DNA of 64,000 nucleotides from an uncultured Clostridia bacterium (GTDB lineage: Bacteria > Bacillota > Clostridia > Oscillospirales > Acutalibacteraceae), in assembly GCA_947623175.1 (NCBI GenBank), contig CANQGK010000009.1:1-64000 (forward strand), given 5' to 3'. A program made the position numbers and the translations under genes. Below, piece by piece: positions 35,556-46,041 of this stretch (positions within the stretch are counted from its first letter, which is position 1; every line of letters starts with the position of its first letter). The notes under the pieces are model-generated. The model searched no databases. It was not told the origin of the DNA and worked only from the letters and a program-made list of their open reading frames with translations.

Positions 35556-36767
35556 TTATTCCCAATAAACCAGCAATACGTCTCTTTCGAAGCTGTAGCT
35601 TACGATCGTAATATCGGTAAGCTCCTTTTGGATTTTTGCTATGAACTGTGTTTCGTCGTTTTCAAATTCGGCTTTTAATTCTTCGCTCGCAATCCAGAAA
35701 TCGGCGTATTTTTCGCCGGCTTTTGCCCTTTGCGTTATTATCTTCGCCGCCTTGGGCGGGTAGTCGTAATCAAAATCATAACCCAGATCATAACCGTACT
35801 TTTTGTAATAATTATTGCCGTTGTAACTGCAAACTCGCTCGACAAAATTAAAGGGCGTACCCGCATAAATATCATTATCGCTCATATTGGTATAAATCGG
35901 CGACAGGGTATGGTCGTATTCGAGCTGTTCGTTTGTAATATTGAAATAAATATACCGGTGTTCCGGGCGGTCGTTCCATGTGACGTCCACAAAGCTGTGC
36001 ATGCCGTCGATATTAACCCGATTCCACATATGCCCCTCGCCCTCGGCTTTACCGACTATGAGGTCGCATTCTATATTCGCCTTGTTGCAAAGCAGCTTAA
36101 AAGCTTTGGCATACCCCTCGCAAAGAGCCTTTTTGTTTACGATACAGCCGTAAGCTGTATCACAAAATTCTCCATTTTCGGCATACTCGCAATTATCGCA
36201 CAAAAAATCGTTGATATACTTTTCCTTTTCGAAAGCGTCTTTTAATTCATTCGCTTTTGCGGTGATTTTTTCGGTCGCGGCGTTAAGCTCTTTCCGCTTG
36301 GCATCCCTCTCGGTTTTGCTTACGGGATAGCTTACCCTTTTATCGTCGGCATAATGGTCGAAGGCTATGCATATATCCTGAGTTTTGGACGCAGTTCCCA
36401 CAATATAGGTATCGGGAAGCCAAAAAATATCGGGATTATCGTAAAGCACCGCTCGGTAAGCTATCGAAATATCCTTTTTCGCATTGTCGTAATTTTTGCA
36501 AAGCGGAATAAAACCCGTCGGCATACTCTCGGCGGCGGAATAAATTTTTTTGTATATTTCCTTTTGGTTTGCGGTAATCGAATTGTAGCAGGAATGAAAT
36601 TCCGGTGAAAATACGTAGTATTCCTCGGTAATAACCTCCACTTTATCGCCGTAAGTCGTACCGTCAAAGTAGGAGTTTAAATTATCCAAAAATTGCGAAA
36701 AGCCGCATCCGCTTATAAGCGCAATCATAATCAATAAAGTCACTGTCAAAGCCGCTGCACGTTTCAC
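35556..36767 (-). CDS. Transglutaminase-like lipoprotein
   Basis: The 403-residue protein has a lipoprotein signal peptide (AAALTVTLLIMIALISGC). A transglutaminase/papain-like core is seen in the middle: GCIVNKKALCEGYAKAFKLLCNKANI (catalytic Cys), HMWNRVNIDGMHSFVDVTWND (catalytic His and Asp). This is the typical order of extracellular transglutaminase-like proteins of Clostridia, possible peptide or wall-linked hydrolases; substrate unknown. The start is GTG 36767: the upstream in-frame ATG runs straight through the AAAGGGGGGGAG ribosome site. It follows the LCP-like gene by 27 bases. Confidence 0.85.
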   Translation of the reverse strand: MKRAAALTVTLLIMIALISGCGFSQFLDNLNSYFDGTTYGDKVEVITEEYYVFSPEFHSCYNSITANQKEIYKKIYSAAESMPTGFIPLCKNYDNAKKDISIAYRAVLYDNPDIFWLPDTYIVGTASKTQDICIAFDHYADDKRVSYPVSKTERDAKRKELNAATEKITAKANELKDAFEKEKYINDFLCDNCEYAENGEFCDTAYGCIVNKKALCEGYAKAFKLLCNKANIECDLIVGKAEGEGHMWNRVNIDGMHSFVDVTWNDRPEHRYIYFNITNEQLEYDHTLSPIYTNMSDNDIYAGTPFNFVERVCSYNGNNYYKKYGYDLGYDFDYDYPPKAAKIITQRAKAGEKYADFWIASEELKAEFENDETQFIAKIQKELTDITIVSYSFERDVLLVYWE

Positions 36768-36794
36768 GTTATACTCCCCCCCTTTCACGGTATT

Positions 36795-37412
36795 TTAAGC
36801 TTTAAAATCGTGAATTCTGACCGTTTTGCAAACGTCGCTTATAAAGTCCTGCCAATAATAGCAATCGGGTACGGTAAGGTTGGTTTCGCTGTTTTCGGTC
36901 AAATATAAAAAATCCTCGCGAAAAAAGCCGTTTTTTGCGATTTTTGACAGGATTTTTTCGATAATTTCGGCTCGCGTATCGGTATCGATAATCTTTGAAG
37001 TCAGAATATTTTCTACTTGGACTCCCGTATAAAAAAGCTCTTCGTCGCCGTATTCAAGCTCAATGCCGCCCACCGCGTCGACTATGCCCGCGACAAGGGT
37101 ATAATCTCCGCTCACGGTATAATCTATCGGATAACCGTAATGCTCGGTATCCGCGGCGCTTAAAGTGTCGTCGATTATAACGTCAACCGTTTTATTCGCA
37201 AAATCGAGAAAAAAAAGCGTTTTTTCGCCCGAAATATCAAAAAGTATTCCCGCGCTCTCGGGAATATAGGAATACGGAACGTTTTGCACATCGTTTTCGA
37301 CCGGCGTTTCGGTTTTGGATTTCAGATAAAAATAGCCGACGCTTATAAACACGGCACAGCATCCCAAAGATACCGCAAGGGTTTTAAAAAATATCTTCCA
37401 TCTGTTTTGCAT
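36795..37412 (-). CDS. Degenerate LCP (LytR-CpsA-Psr)-like membrane protein
   Basis: The 205-residue protein has one N-terminal membrane helix (KTLAVSLGCCAVFISVGYFYL). The outer part contains DYTVSGDYTLVAGIVDAVGGIELEYGDEELFYTGVQ, which closely follows the LCP-domain segment around its 'VDalGGVeV' motif. The upstream LCP strand normally ending in SIPRDT reads DVIIDDTL here, so the catalytic arginine is missing, and the domain is short (usual LCP domains are about 150 residues plus the R-x-R end). It may be a non-catalytic LCP relative. ATG 37412 follows GGTGAT. It stands between ftsH and the transglutaminase gene. Annotation is inference from motif. Confidence 0.6.
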   Translation of the reverse strand: MQNRWKIFFKTLAVSLGCCAVFISVGYFYLKSKTETPVENDVQNVPYSYIPESAGILFDISGEKTLFFLDFANKTVDVIIDDTLSAADTEHYGYPIDYTVSGDYTLVAGIVDAVGGIELEYGDEELFYTGVQVENILTSKIIDTDTRAEIIEKILSKIAKNGFFREDFLYLTENSETNLTVPDCYYWQDFISDVCKTVRIHDFKA

Positions 37413-37457
37413 TTTTATCACCGAAGATATTTTACCCGTTTTAACTCGTTTAATATC

Positions 37458-37489
37458 AAAAACGGCGCAAAATAATTTGTGCCGTTTTT
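37458..37489 (-). terminator. Hairpin terminator after ftsH
   Basis: A 14-base inverted repeat (37458-37471 with 37476-37489, AAAAACGGC core) with a 4-base loop begins 10 bases after the ftsH stop. The minus-strand stem ends in GCCGTTTTTG, whose T run is inside the stem. One pair is G-U on the plus strand but a mismatch on the minus strand, so direction is slightly uncertain. Confidence 0.6.
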
Positions 37490-37498
37490 GGTAAAAAA

Positions 37499-39388
<1,890 letters not shown>

Positions 39389-39404
39389 GGGAGTTGCTCC
39401 TTTC

Positions 39405-39944
39405 CTATTTGTCGGCATATACTTTAGATGAAAGCACGCCTACAAAAGGTAAATTTCGGTATTTTTCATCATAATCGAGTCCGTATCCGACCACAAATTC
39501 GTCCGGTATGATTTTTCCGACGTAGTCGGCGGAAATATCTGCTTGACGGTTAGCCGGTTTATCTAAAAAAGTACAAATTTTAATGCTTGCGGCGTTGCGT
39601 CCTATCAAAACGTCCTTAAGATATGAAAGGGTCACGCCCGAATCGAGTATATCCTCTACAAGCAGTATATCACAGCCCTCGGGATTTATATCCAAATCCT
39701 TCTTGAATTTTACGACGCCCGTGGTTTTGGTTCCGCTGTAGGAGGAAACCGCCATAAAATCGATCTCGCAGTCGCAGGTAATATTGCGCATAAGGTCCGC
39801 CATAAATACCACCGCGCCCTTAAGCACGCTTACAAGAAAGAGCTTTTTGCCCTTGTAATCCTCGGAAATTTGCTTGCCGAGCCGCGAGCAGATTTCTTTT
39901 ATTTCTTCTTCGGATACTAAGATTTTTGAAATGTCTTCGGTCAT
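39405..39944 (-). CDS. hpt: Hypoxanthine phosphoribosyltransferase
   Basis: The 179-residue protein has [17 protein letters not shown] and the PRPP loop [13 protein letters not shown] (about 100-112), then [44 protein letters not shown], all typical of bacterial HPRT. It salvages hypoxanthine and guanine. ATG 39944 follows AGGTGA; an earlier frame would run 34 residues into tilS. It lies 17 bases after tilS and 16 before ftsH. Confidence 0.96.
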   Translation of the reverse strand: MTEDISKILVSEEEIKEICSRLGKQISEDYKGKKLFLVSVLKGAVVFMADLMRNITCDCEIDFMAVSSYSGTKTTGVVKFKKDLDINPEGCDILLVEDILDSGVTLSYLKDVLIGRNAASIKICTFLDKPANRQADISADYVGKIIPDEFVVGYGLDYDEKYRNLPFVGVLSSKVYADK

Positions 39945-39961
39945 ATTCGTCACCTGTGAAT

Positions 39962-41272
39962 TTAATCTTCCGTTTTTATTAATATTACCTTTTTTGCGGC
40001 GGCGGTCACGGCACAGCGGCTTGCGACGCCCGCCTTGTAAACCCAAACCACACCTTTATCGTCCGCTATTACGGGGAAAGAGTCTCGCAGATTTACCGGT
40101 ATACGGCTTTCGCTGAAAAGGCGGTTAAGTGTTTTTGTACATCCGCGGTTTCGAAGTCGAATGCTGTCGCCCGATTTTCGGGTTCTTATAACCAATTTGC
40201 CTATTATTTTATCACAGTCTAAGGCATTATTTAAAAACAAATTATTAATTTTTTCGCCGTTTTTGAAAAAAGTGTTCTCCGCTTCGCTTAAATTAACGCA
40301 AATTTCGGTATTTTTTGAAGTTTTTAAAGCGTCGTTTTCGACCGAAAAGCGGTTATTGTAGGCAACGGCAAAGCAGTTTTTTGGTATGCTTGTCCTCCCG
40401 CCGTTCAAAGCCGTATAATACGCCGATTCGATATGATTGTTTTCGAGGGTTATATCAAATTTGCTATTTTCGACGTATTTTTTTATTATTCGCTTGCCGA
40501 CGGCGGGCGGAATATCGCGAAAACCTTTTAAATTAAGAGTACCGTCCGCGGCGGTATTGTCGGTAATATACTTTTGCGCCCGAGTCTCGAGCAAAAGCGA
40601 GTCCTCGCGAACGGAATCGCACATTCGCAAAACCGCGATTTCTACCGAAGGATTGATTTCTTTGAGCACCGGCACGGCGTTATGGCGTATTTTGTTGCGG
40701 GTATAGTCGTCGGAAGAATTTGTGCTGTCAAAAACGTAGGGTATGCCGTTTTTTTCGCAATATTCTTCGATTTGCGCCCGCGTGCAAAGCAGCAGGGGGC
40801 GTATTATCCTGCCCCGTTTTGCCGGTATGCCGCAAAGTCCGTTTAAGGCGGAGCCGCGCGTTATATTGAAAAGCACCGTTTCGAGATTGTCGCTTGCGGT
40901 ATGAGCGGTGGCAATAAAGCCCTTTGATACACGCTCCAAAAATTCGTATCTTACCCATCTTGCCGCAAGCTCGGTGCTTATTCCCATATCGGCGGCGATT
41001 TTAGGTATATCCGCTCTTTCGGTAAATAAAGGTATGTCCAAAGCCGCGCATTGCCTTTTAACAAATTCCTCGTCGCGATAGGCTTCGTCGCCGCGAATCA
41101 TATGATTGAGATGTGCGGCGGATAAAGTTATGCCGAGTTCGCCCTTTAAATTATTCAAAGCGTGCAAAAGCGCCATCGAATCCGCTCCGCCCGAAAGGGC
41201 GACGGTAACGTTTCGCTCGCCGCCATCCAAGAGCGAATAGCGCCTTACGGCTTCCAAAACGTAAAATTCCAT
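39962..41272 (-). CDS. tilS: tRNA(Ile)-lysidine synthetase
   Basis: The 436-residue protein has the PP-loop VALSGGADSMALL (about 23-35), then LSAAHLNHMIRGDEAYRDEEFVKRQC, TAHTASDNLETVLFNITRGS and DYTRNKIRH, the core of TilS. Its C-terminal domain (about 330-436) is divergent but contains LRNRGCTKTLNRLFSESRIP. It changes C34 of the AUA-reading tRNA-Ile to lysidine. It overlaps dnaB by one base (TAATG type). Confidence 0.95.
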   Translation of the reverse strand: MEFYVLEAVRRYSLLDGGERNVTVALSGGADSMALLHALNNLKGELGITLSAAHLNHMIRGDEAYRDEEFVKRQCAALDIPLFTERADIPKIAADMGISTELAARWVRYEFLERVSKGFIATAHTASDNLETVLFNITRGSALNGLCGIPAKRGRIIRPLLLCTRAQIEEYCEKNGIPYVFDSTNSSDDYTRNKIRHNAVPVLKEINPSVEIAVLRMCDSVREDSLLLETRAQKYITDNTAADGTLNLKGFRDIPPAVGKRIIKKYVENSKFDITLENNHIESAYYTALNGGRTSIPKNCFAVAYNNRFSVENDALKTSKNTEICVNLSEAENTFFKNGEKINNLFLNNALDCDKIIGKLVIRTRKSGDSIRLRNRGCTKTLNRLFSESRIPVNLRDSFPVIADDKGVVWVYKAGVASRCAVTAAAKKVILIKTED

Positions 41273-42642
41273 TATCTGAACACATCCACGGAAGTAAATC
41301 TTGTAAACTGTCCGTCAAAATAAAGGTCTACCGTTCCGAGCTCTCCGTGACGGTTTTTCGCCACGATACATTCCGCCTTATTCGGGTCCGCTCTGTCCTC
41401 ATCGTCCGTCTTTTCGTTATCGTAATATGTATCGCGATAGAGGAAAAGCACGATATCGGCGTCCTGCTCTATAGAGCCCGATTCACGCAGGTCGGAAAGG
41501 GCGGGTCTGTGAGACTTTCCCTTCGTTTCGGTTCCGCGCGAAAGCTGAGCGCAGGCGATAACCGGAACCTTAAGCTCCTTTGCCATAATTTTTAAATTAC
41601 GGGTAATTTCCGATACCTCCTGAACGCGGTTTTCGGTGCGTCCTGCCGATTTCATAAGCCCCAAATAGTCTATAACCACCAGATCGACCTTCTTCATACG
41701 TCTCAGCTTCGCCTTCATCTCGGGAACGGTTATAGAGGAGGTCTCGTCAAAATAAATATCCGCCTTTGAAAGGTTTTCACCCGCCTGAGCGAGTCTTGCC
41801 CATTCGGCGTTGTCAAGCTCGCCGGTGCGAAGCTTTTCGCTTTTTATGCCGGCTTCGCTCGAAAGCATTCTTTGAGCCAATTGGTCGCGGGTCATCTCAA
41901 GAGAAAAGAAGCAAACCGTTTTGCCCGTGCTTACGGCAACGTTACGGGTAATATTAAGCGCAAATGAGGTTTTACCCATACCGGGGCGCGCGCCCAAAAT
42001 AATAAGATCGGATTTATTAAGTCCGGTTATCATTTTATCGAGCGCGCCGATCCCCGAAGGTATACCGACGTAATCGCCGCGCGTTTCGGGGTCGACAATT
42101 TTGGTTAAGCGATCGTAGGTTTCGTTTTCGATTACCGATTTTATATGGACAAGACCGCTTATTTCCCTGCCCTGCCGTATTTCGTAAATACGCTGTTCGG
42201 CGCTGTCAAGCAGCTTTCCCGAATCCATTGTATTCTCGCTTACGTCTTTAATAATATCCTGCGCGGCGTTCATAAGCGAGCGCGCATAATACCGCTCGCG
42301 CACTATTGCGACGTATGTCAGCACGTTTGCGGCGGTGGGTACCGTTTGCACAAGCTGTGTCAGATACGCTTTTCCGCCCGCCTCGTCGTAAACGCCGTCC
42401 TTTTTGAGCTTTTCGAGCAGAGATACAAGGTCGATGGTCTGGTTAAGTTCGTACATGGACGCCATCGATTTGTAAATTTCTCGGTGCTGAGGAATATAAA
42501 AATAATCCTCCTTTATCGCTGTGGCAATTTCGTTTAAGCATTTCGGATCTATAAGTACCGAACCCAAAACCGACTGCTCCGCTTCTACGGAGTACGGAAG
42601 TCTTCCGCCGTCGAGATTGTATATAAGTTTTTCGTCACTCAT
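41272..42642 (-). CDS. dnaB: Replicative DNA helicase DnaB
   Basis: The 456-residue protein has the N-terminal DnaB domain (PYSVEAEQSVLGSVLIDPKC) and the RecA-like domain with Walker A LGARPGMGKTSFALNI (about 221-236), DLVVIDYLGLM (Walker B) and ALSDLRESGSIEQDADIVLFLYRD. It unwinds DNA at the fork. It sits 2 bases after rplI, the common rplI-dnaB order. Length is usual and no intein is present. Confidence 0.98.
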   Translation of the reverse strand: MSDEKLIYNLDGGRLPYSVEAEQSVLGSVLIDPKCLNEIATAIKEDYFYIPQHREIYKSMASMYELNQTIDLVSLLEKLKKDGVYDEAGGKAYLTQLVQTVPTAANVLTYVAIVRERYYARSLMNAAQDIIKDVSENTMDSGKLLDSAEQRIYEIRQGREISGLVHIKSVIENETYDRLTKIVDPETRGDYVGIPSGIGALDKMITGLNKSDLIILGARPGMGKTSFALNITRNVAVSTGKTVCFFSLEMTRDQLAQRMLSSEAGIKSEKLRTGELDNAEWARLAQAGENLSKADIYFDETSSITVPEMKAKLRRMKKVDLVVIDYLGLMKSAGRTENRVQEVSEITRNLKIMAKELKVPVIACAQLSRGTETKGKSHRPALSDLRESGSIEQDADIVLFLYRDTYYDNEKTDDEDRADPNKAECIVAKNRHGELGTVDLYFDGQFTRFTSVDVFR

Positions 42643-42644
42643 AA

Positions 42645-43085
42645 TTATTCCGTAACCTTTACTTGAACCTTTGCCGTAACACCCTGATAAAGCTTTATTT
42701 CCGCAGTATATTCGCCGAAATTTTTAATGTCCGCAACGGTCATTTTCTTGCGGTCGATTTCAACGCTTAAGCTGTTCTTTATTTCGGCGGCGATTTCCTT
42801 TGAGGTGACCGAGCCGAAAAGTCTGCCGTTACTGCCGGCTTTTGCCGTTATAACAACCGTTTTGCCGTCCAATAACGCGGCGGTATCTTTGGCCGCCTTT
42901 ATCTGCTCGCTTTTATGATGCGCCGCCGATTCCTCACGGTTTTTAAGCTCGTTTAAAGCGGCGTTATCGGCGGGAACCGCCAATTTTTTCGGGAAAAGGA
43001 AATTTCTTGCATAACCGTCGGATACGCTGCAAAGCTCGCCCTTTTTCCCCTGACCTTTAACGTCTGCCAATAATATTACTTTCAT
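42645..43085 (-). CDS. rplI: Ribosomal protein bL9
   Basis: The 146-residue protein is L9. The N-terminal RNA-binding domain reads [30 protein letters not shown], the long linker helix follows, then the C-terminal domain with [28 protein letters not shown]. It follows AAGGAG at ideal distance. Slightly acidic C-terminus, normal length. Confidence 0.98.
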   Translation of the reverse strand: MKVILLADVKGQGKKGELCSVSDGYARNFLFPKKLAVPADNAALNELKNREESAAHHKSEQIKAAKDTAALLDGKTVVITAKAGSNGRLFGSVTSKEIAAEIKNSLSVEIDRKKMTVADIKNFGEYTAEIKLYQGVTAKVQVKVTE

Positions 43086-43119
43086 GTGTATTACTCCTTA
43101 TTCTTAAGTTACGGTTGAT

Positions 43120-44979
43120 TTAAACTTCCATAATAATCGGAATTATCATAGGACTGCGTTTGGTTTTTGAGAACAAAAACTTTGCGACGCCGTCCTTAAT
43201 TCGGGTTTTTACGGTATTCCAATCGCGTATACGGTCAATATAACAGCGTTCGAGAATATCGCATACCAGCTCGTTTATTTCCTTCATAAGCTCCTCGGAT
43301 TCCTTGACGTAGACAAATCCACGCGATACGACGTCGGGCCCCGACAAAACCTCGCGCGAAATTTTGTCTATGGATACGGCGACAATTATGATGCCGTCGT
43401 CCGAGAGATGCTTACGGTCGCGAAGCACGATGCTTCCCACATCGCCCACGCCGAGTCCGTCGACCAGCACTCTGCCGGCGGTCACTGTATCGGTGCATAC
43501 CATTTTATCCCGGGTCAATTCGATAACCGCGCCGTTTGCGGTTACGAGAATATTATCCTGCGGTATTCCCATTTGCTCGGCAAGCCCCGCATGCTTTATA
43601 AGGTGCTTTTGCTCGCCATGAAGCGGTATAAAAAACTTAGGCTTTACTATACTCATAATAAGCTTAAGCTCTTCCTGGCATGCGTGCCCCGAAACATGAA
43701 CGTCGTACATTCTTTCGTATACGACGTTGGCTCCGCTTTTCATAAGCTCGTTTACGACCTTGCTTACAAGCTTTTCGTTGCCGGGTATGGGGGTAGCCGA
43801 TATAATTATCATATCCCCCGGGGTAATATCTATCTGCTTATGATCCGAAAATGCTATCCGGTGCAGGGCCGAAAGCGGCTCGCCCTGACTGCCGGTCGTG
43901 ATAATTACCAAATTTCCCGGCTCGTAGGATTTAATATCCATAACGTCGATAAGCACGTTATCCGGCAGGTTAAGGTAGCCGAGCTGGGAGGCAACGTTTA
44001 CTACGTTTATCATGCTTCTGCCCGATACCGCGACCTTTCGGTTGCATTTTACGGCTTCGTCGATAATCTGCTGTATGCGGTGAATATTGGATGAAAAGGT
44101 GGCGACGATTATCCGTCTGCCCTCCGCCTTGCTGAAAAGGTTGGAAAAGGAACCGCCCACCAGCTTTTCGGAAGCGGTATAGCCGGGCCTTTCGGCATTG
44201 GTGGAATCGGCAAGCAGTGCCAAAACTCCCTGCTTTCCATATTCGGCAAATCTGCCGATATCGATTACGTAGTCGTCTATGGGGGTAGTATCTATTTTAA
44301 AGTCGCCCGTATGCACTATGGTACCCGCCGGACAGGTAATAGCAAAACCCACGGAGTCGGGTATAGAGTGGTTAACGTGAATAAATTCGACCGTAAACTT
44401 GCCGAAATCAACCTTTTGCCCGGGATTTATGATATTAAGGTTGGCGCTGCTTAAAAGCTTATGTTCCTTAAGCTTACCTTCGATAAGCCCGACCGTAAGC
44501 CGCGTGGCGTAAATCGGTAAATTAAAATCCCGTAATAAGTACGGTATGGCGCCGATATGGTCCTCGTGACCGTGGGTGACAACCATACCCCTTATTTTGT
44601 CCTTGTTTTCGAGCACGTAGCTGAAATCGGGAATTACAATATCGATGCCCGGCGTCTCCTCGTCGGGAAACGACATTCCGCAGTCGACTATAAACATGTC
44701 GCCGTCATATTCGTAAAGAGTGATGTTTTTTCCTATTTCGCCGAGTCCGCCCAAGGGTATGATTTTTATGGGTTTTACGGGCGCGGTTGTTTTTTTTGTG
44801 TATTTTTTGGGCTGATTTTTAACCTTTCCGATATTTTGATTTTGAGAATTATTTTTATCGACGCTTTGCGCTTGCTTTCGCGACGGATTATCGACCGTTT
44901 TTCGCTGTTTTTGAGTATTCGCATTTCGCCTTTTTTCGATTTTGATATTAGTTTCTTTCTTTAAAGAATCTTGTTTCAT
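43120..44979 (-). CDS. rnj: Ribonuclease J
   Basis: The 619-residue protein has an N-terminal, Lys/Asn/Gln-rich extension (about 1-68), then the metallo-beta-lactamase/beta-CASP core: KIIPLGGLGEIGKNITLYEY, THGHEDHIGAIPYLL (zinc motif HxHxDH), HTGDFKID, ADSTNAERPGYT, and SGHACQEELKLIMSIVKPKFFIPLHGE in the beta-CASP part. RNase J is a 5'-exonuclease and endonuclease for mRNA and rRNA maturation. Standard members are about 555 residues, so the 65-residue extension is extra. Ribosome site GGAGGAAA. First gene of the rnj-to-ftsH run. Confidence 0.96.
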   Translation of the reverse strand: MKQDSLKKETNIKIEKRRNANTQKQRKTVDNPSRKQAQSVDKNNSQNQNIGKVKNQPKKYTKKTTAPVKPIKIIPLGGLGEIGKNITLYEYDGDMFIVDCGMSFPDEETPGIDIVIPDFSYVLENKDKIRGMVVTHGHEDHIGAIPYLLRDFNLPIYATRLTVGLIEGKLKEHKLLSSANLNIINPGQKVDFGKFTVEFIHVNHSIPDSVGFAITCPAGTIVHTGDFKIDTTPIDDYVIDIGRFAEYGKQGVLALLADSTNAERPGYTASEKLVGGSFSNLFSKAEGRRIIVATFSSNIHRIQQIIDEAVKCNRKVAVSGRSMINVVNVASQLGYLNLPDNVLIDVMDIKSYEPGNLVIITTGSQGEPLSALHRIAFSDHKQIDITPGDMIIISATPIPGNEKLVSKVVNELMKSGANVVYERMYDVHVSGHACQEELKLIMSIVKPKFFIPLHGEQKHLIKHAGLAEQMGIPQDNILVTANGAVIELTRDKMVCTDTVTAGRVLVDGLGVGDVGSIVLRDRKHLSDDGIIIVAVSIDKISREVLSGPDVVSRGFVYVKESEELMKEINELVCDILERCYIDRIRDWNTVKTRIKDGVAKFLFSKTKRSPMIIPIIMEV

Positions 44980-45143
44980 TAAAAAATTTCCTCCGTATAA
45001 TGCTTTTATGTAAAAGCACAGGGTCAGAATTACCCTTAATTATGTAATGTTTTATATGTTTTGATTCGGAGCATAAATAAGCGCAGAAATCAAGCTTATT
45101 ATTAACCGTATTTTTCCGTTGTAATCAACGAAAAACTTAATGC
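44980..45143. promoter_or_regulatory. Leader region of rnj and 3' end of whiA
   Basis: This 164-base gap holds a 7-bp hairpin (45001-45007 with 45012-45018, TGCTTTT/AAAAGCA) just before the GGAGG ribosome site of rnj. It also holds an AT-rich inverted repeat near 45111-45135 that could end the whiA transcript although no T tract follows. TATAAA near 45049-45054 on the minus strand is a weak -10 candidate for rnj with a poor -35. Confidence 0.4.
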
Positions 45144-46037
45144 TTATTTATTCAATTGCTCGTAAAGCGCCACTATTTTTGAAAGTCTGTGATTTAATCC
45201 CGATACCGTCAACGACTCAAGTGAGAGAGCGCAAAGCTCCTTTAAAGTGGCATTCGGGTTTTCCTTACGCAAAAGCGCCGCCGACAGAAGCTCCTGCGGC
45301 AGACTGTAAAGTCTGTCCGTTTTTTCGAGATAATCAATAGCCGTTCTCTGTTTAATCGAGGCTTCGACCGTTTTGGAAATGTTCGCGCTGTCGCAATTTC
45401 GCGCCCTGTTGATATTGTTTTTGATACTCTTGAGTATTTTGGTATCGATAAGACTTAAGGTGTGCTTACCGGCGCCCATAAGTGTCAGAAGGTCTTCAAT
45501 AGCCGAGCTTTCCTTGGTATAAAGCAAAGCCCCGTTTTTTCGCAGGATTTTTCGAAGCTTGATACCGTTTTCGGCTAAAAGAAACGCCAATTCGTCGGCA
45601 AGCTTTTCATTTTTCAGGTTAAATTCGGCGCGGTATTCCTTTTCGGGGTCGTTTATGTTGCCGCATGCCAAAAATGCGCCGCGTATAAAGGAATGAACAC
45701 AGCAGTCCTTTATAAAAAGATCGCGCGGAACGGCGTTTTCGCTTATACCGAAATCCGACGCCGCTAAAATTTTAAGTCGATCCGCTTCGGAAGTAATTTC
45801 CGCTTTGTAAGTGGGTTTTAAAGTGCCCCCGCAGGTAAGCGCGGGACGTATTTTATAAACCTCGAATACCAGATTGCAATATTCCCTCGCAACCTTTTCA
45901 TTGGCGGTCTGAAGGGATATTTTCTTTACGGAAAAGCTTCGTCCGAAAAGCATAATGCCGTACGCTAACGCCGGTTTACAGCAATTTTGCGTTTTTACCG
46001 ACGCCAATTCGTTTTTAAGCTGTGCGCAGAATGACAT
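45144..46037 (-). CDS. whiA: DNA-binding protein WhiA
   Basis: The 297-residue protein has the LAGLIDADG-like N-terminal domain (DCCVHSFIRGAFLACGNINDPEKEYRAEF) and the C-terminal WhiA helix-turn-helix (LSAALLRKENPNATLKELCALSLESLTVSGLNHRLSKI). WhiA influences cell division and chromosome matters in Gram-positive bacteria. It follows rapZ by 4 bases. In most Firmicutes yvcK lies between rapZ and whiA; here it does not. Confidence 0.96.
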   Translation of the reverse strand: MSFCAQLKNELASVKTQNCCKPALAYGIMLFGRSFSVKKISLQTANEKVAREYCNLVFEVYKIRPALTCGGTLKPTYKAEITSEADRLKILAASDFGISENAVPRDLFIKDCCVHSFIRGAFLACGNINDPEKEYRAEFNLKNEKLADELAFLLAENGIKLRKILRKNGALLYTKESSAIEDLLTLMGAGKHTLSLIDTKILKSIKNNINRARNCDSANISKTVEASIKQRTAIDYLEKTDRLYSLPQELLSAALLRKENPNATLKELCALSLESLTVSGLNHRLSKIVALYEQLNK

Positions 46038-46041
46038 AAAA

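Noticed and set aside
45111-45135. Strong terminator after whiA
   Set aside because: The inverted repeat is AT-rich with a bulge and has no T tract on the minus strand, so it is mentioned only as a gap feature.
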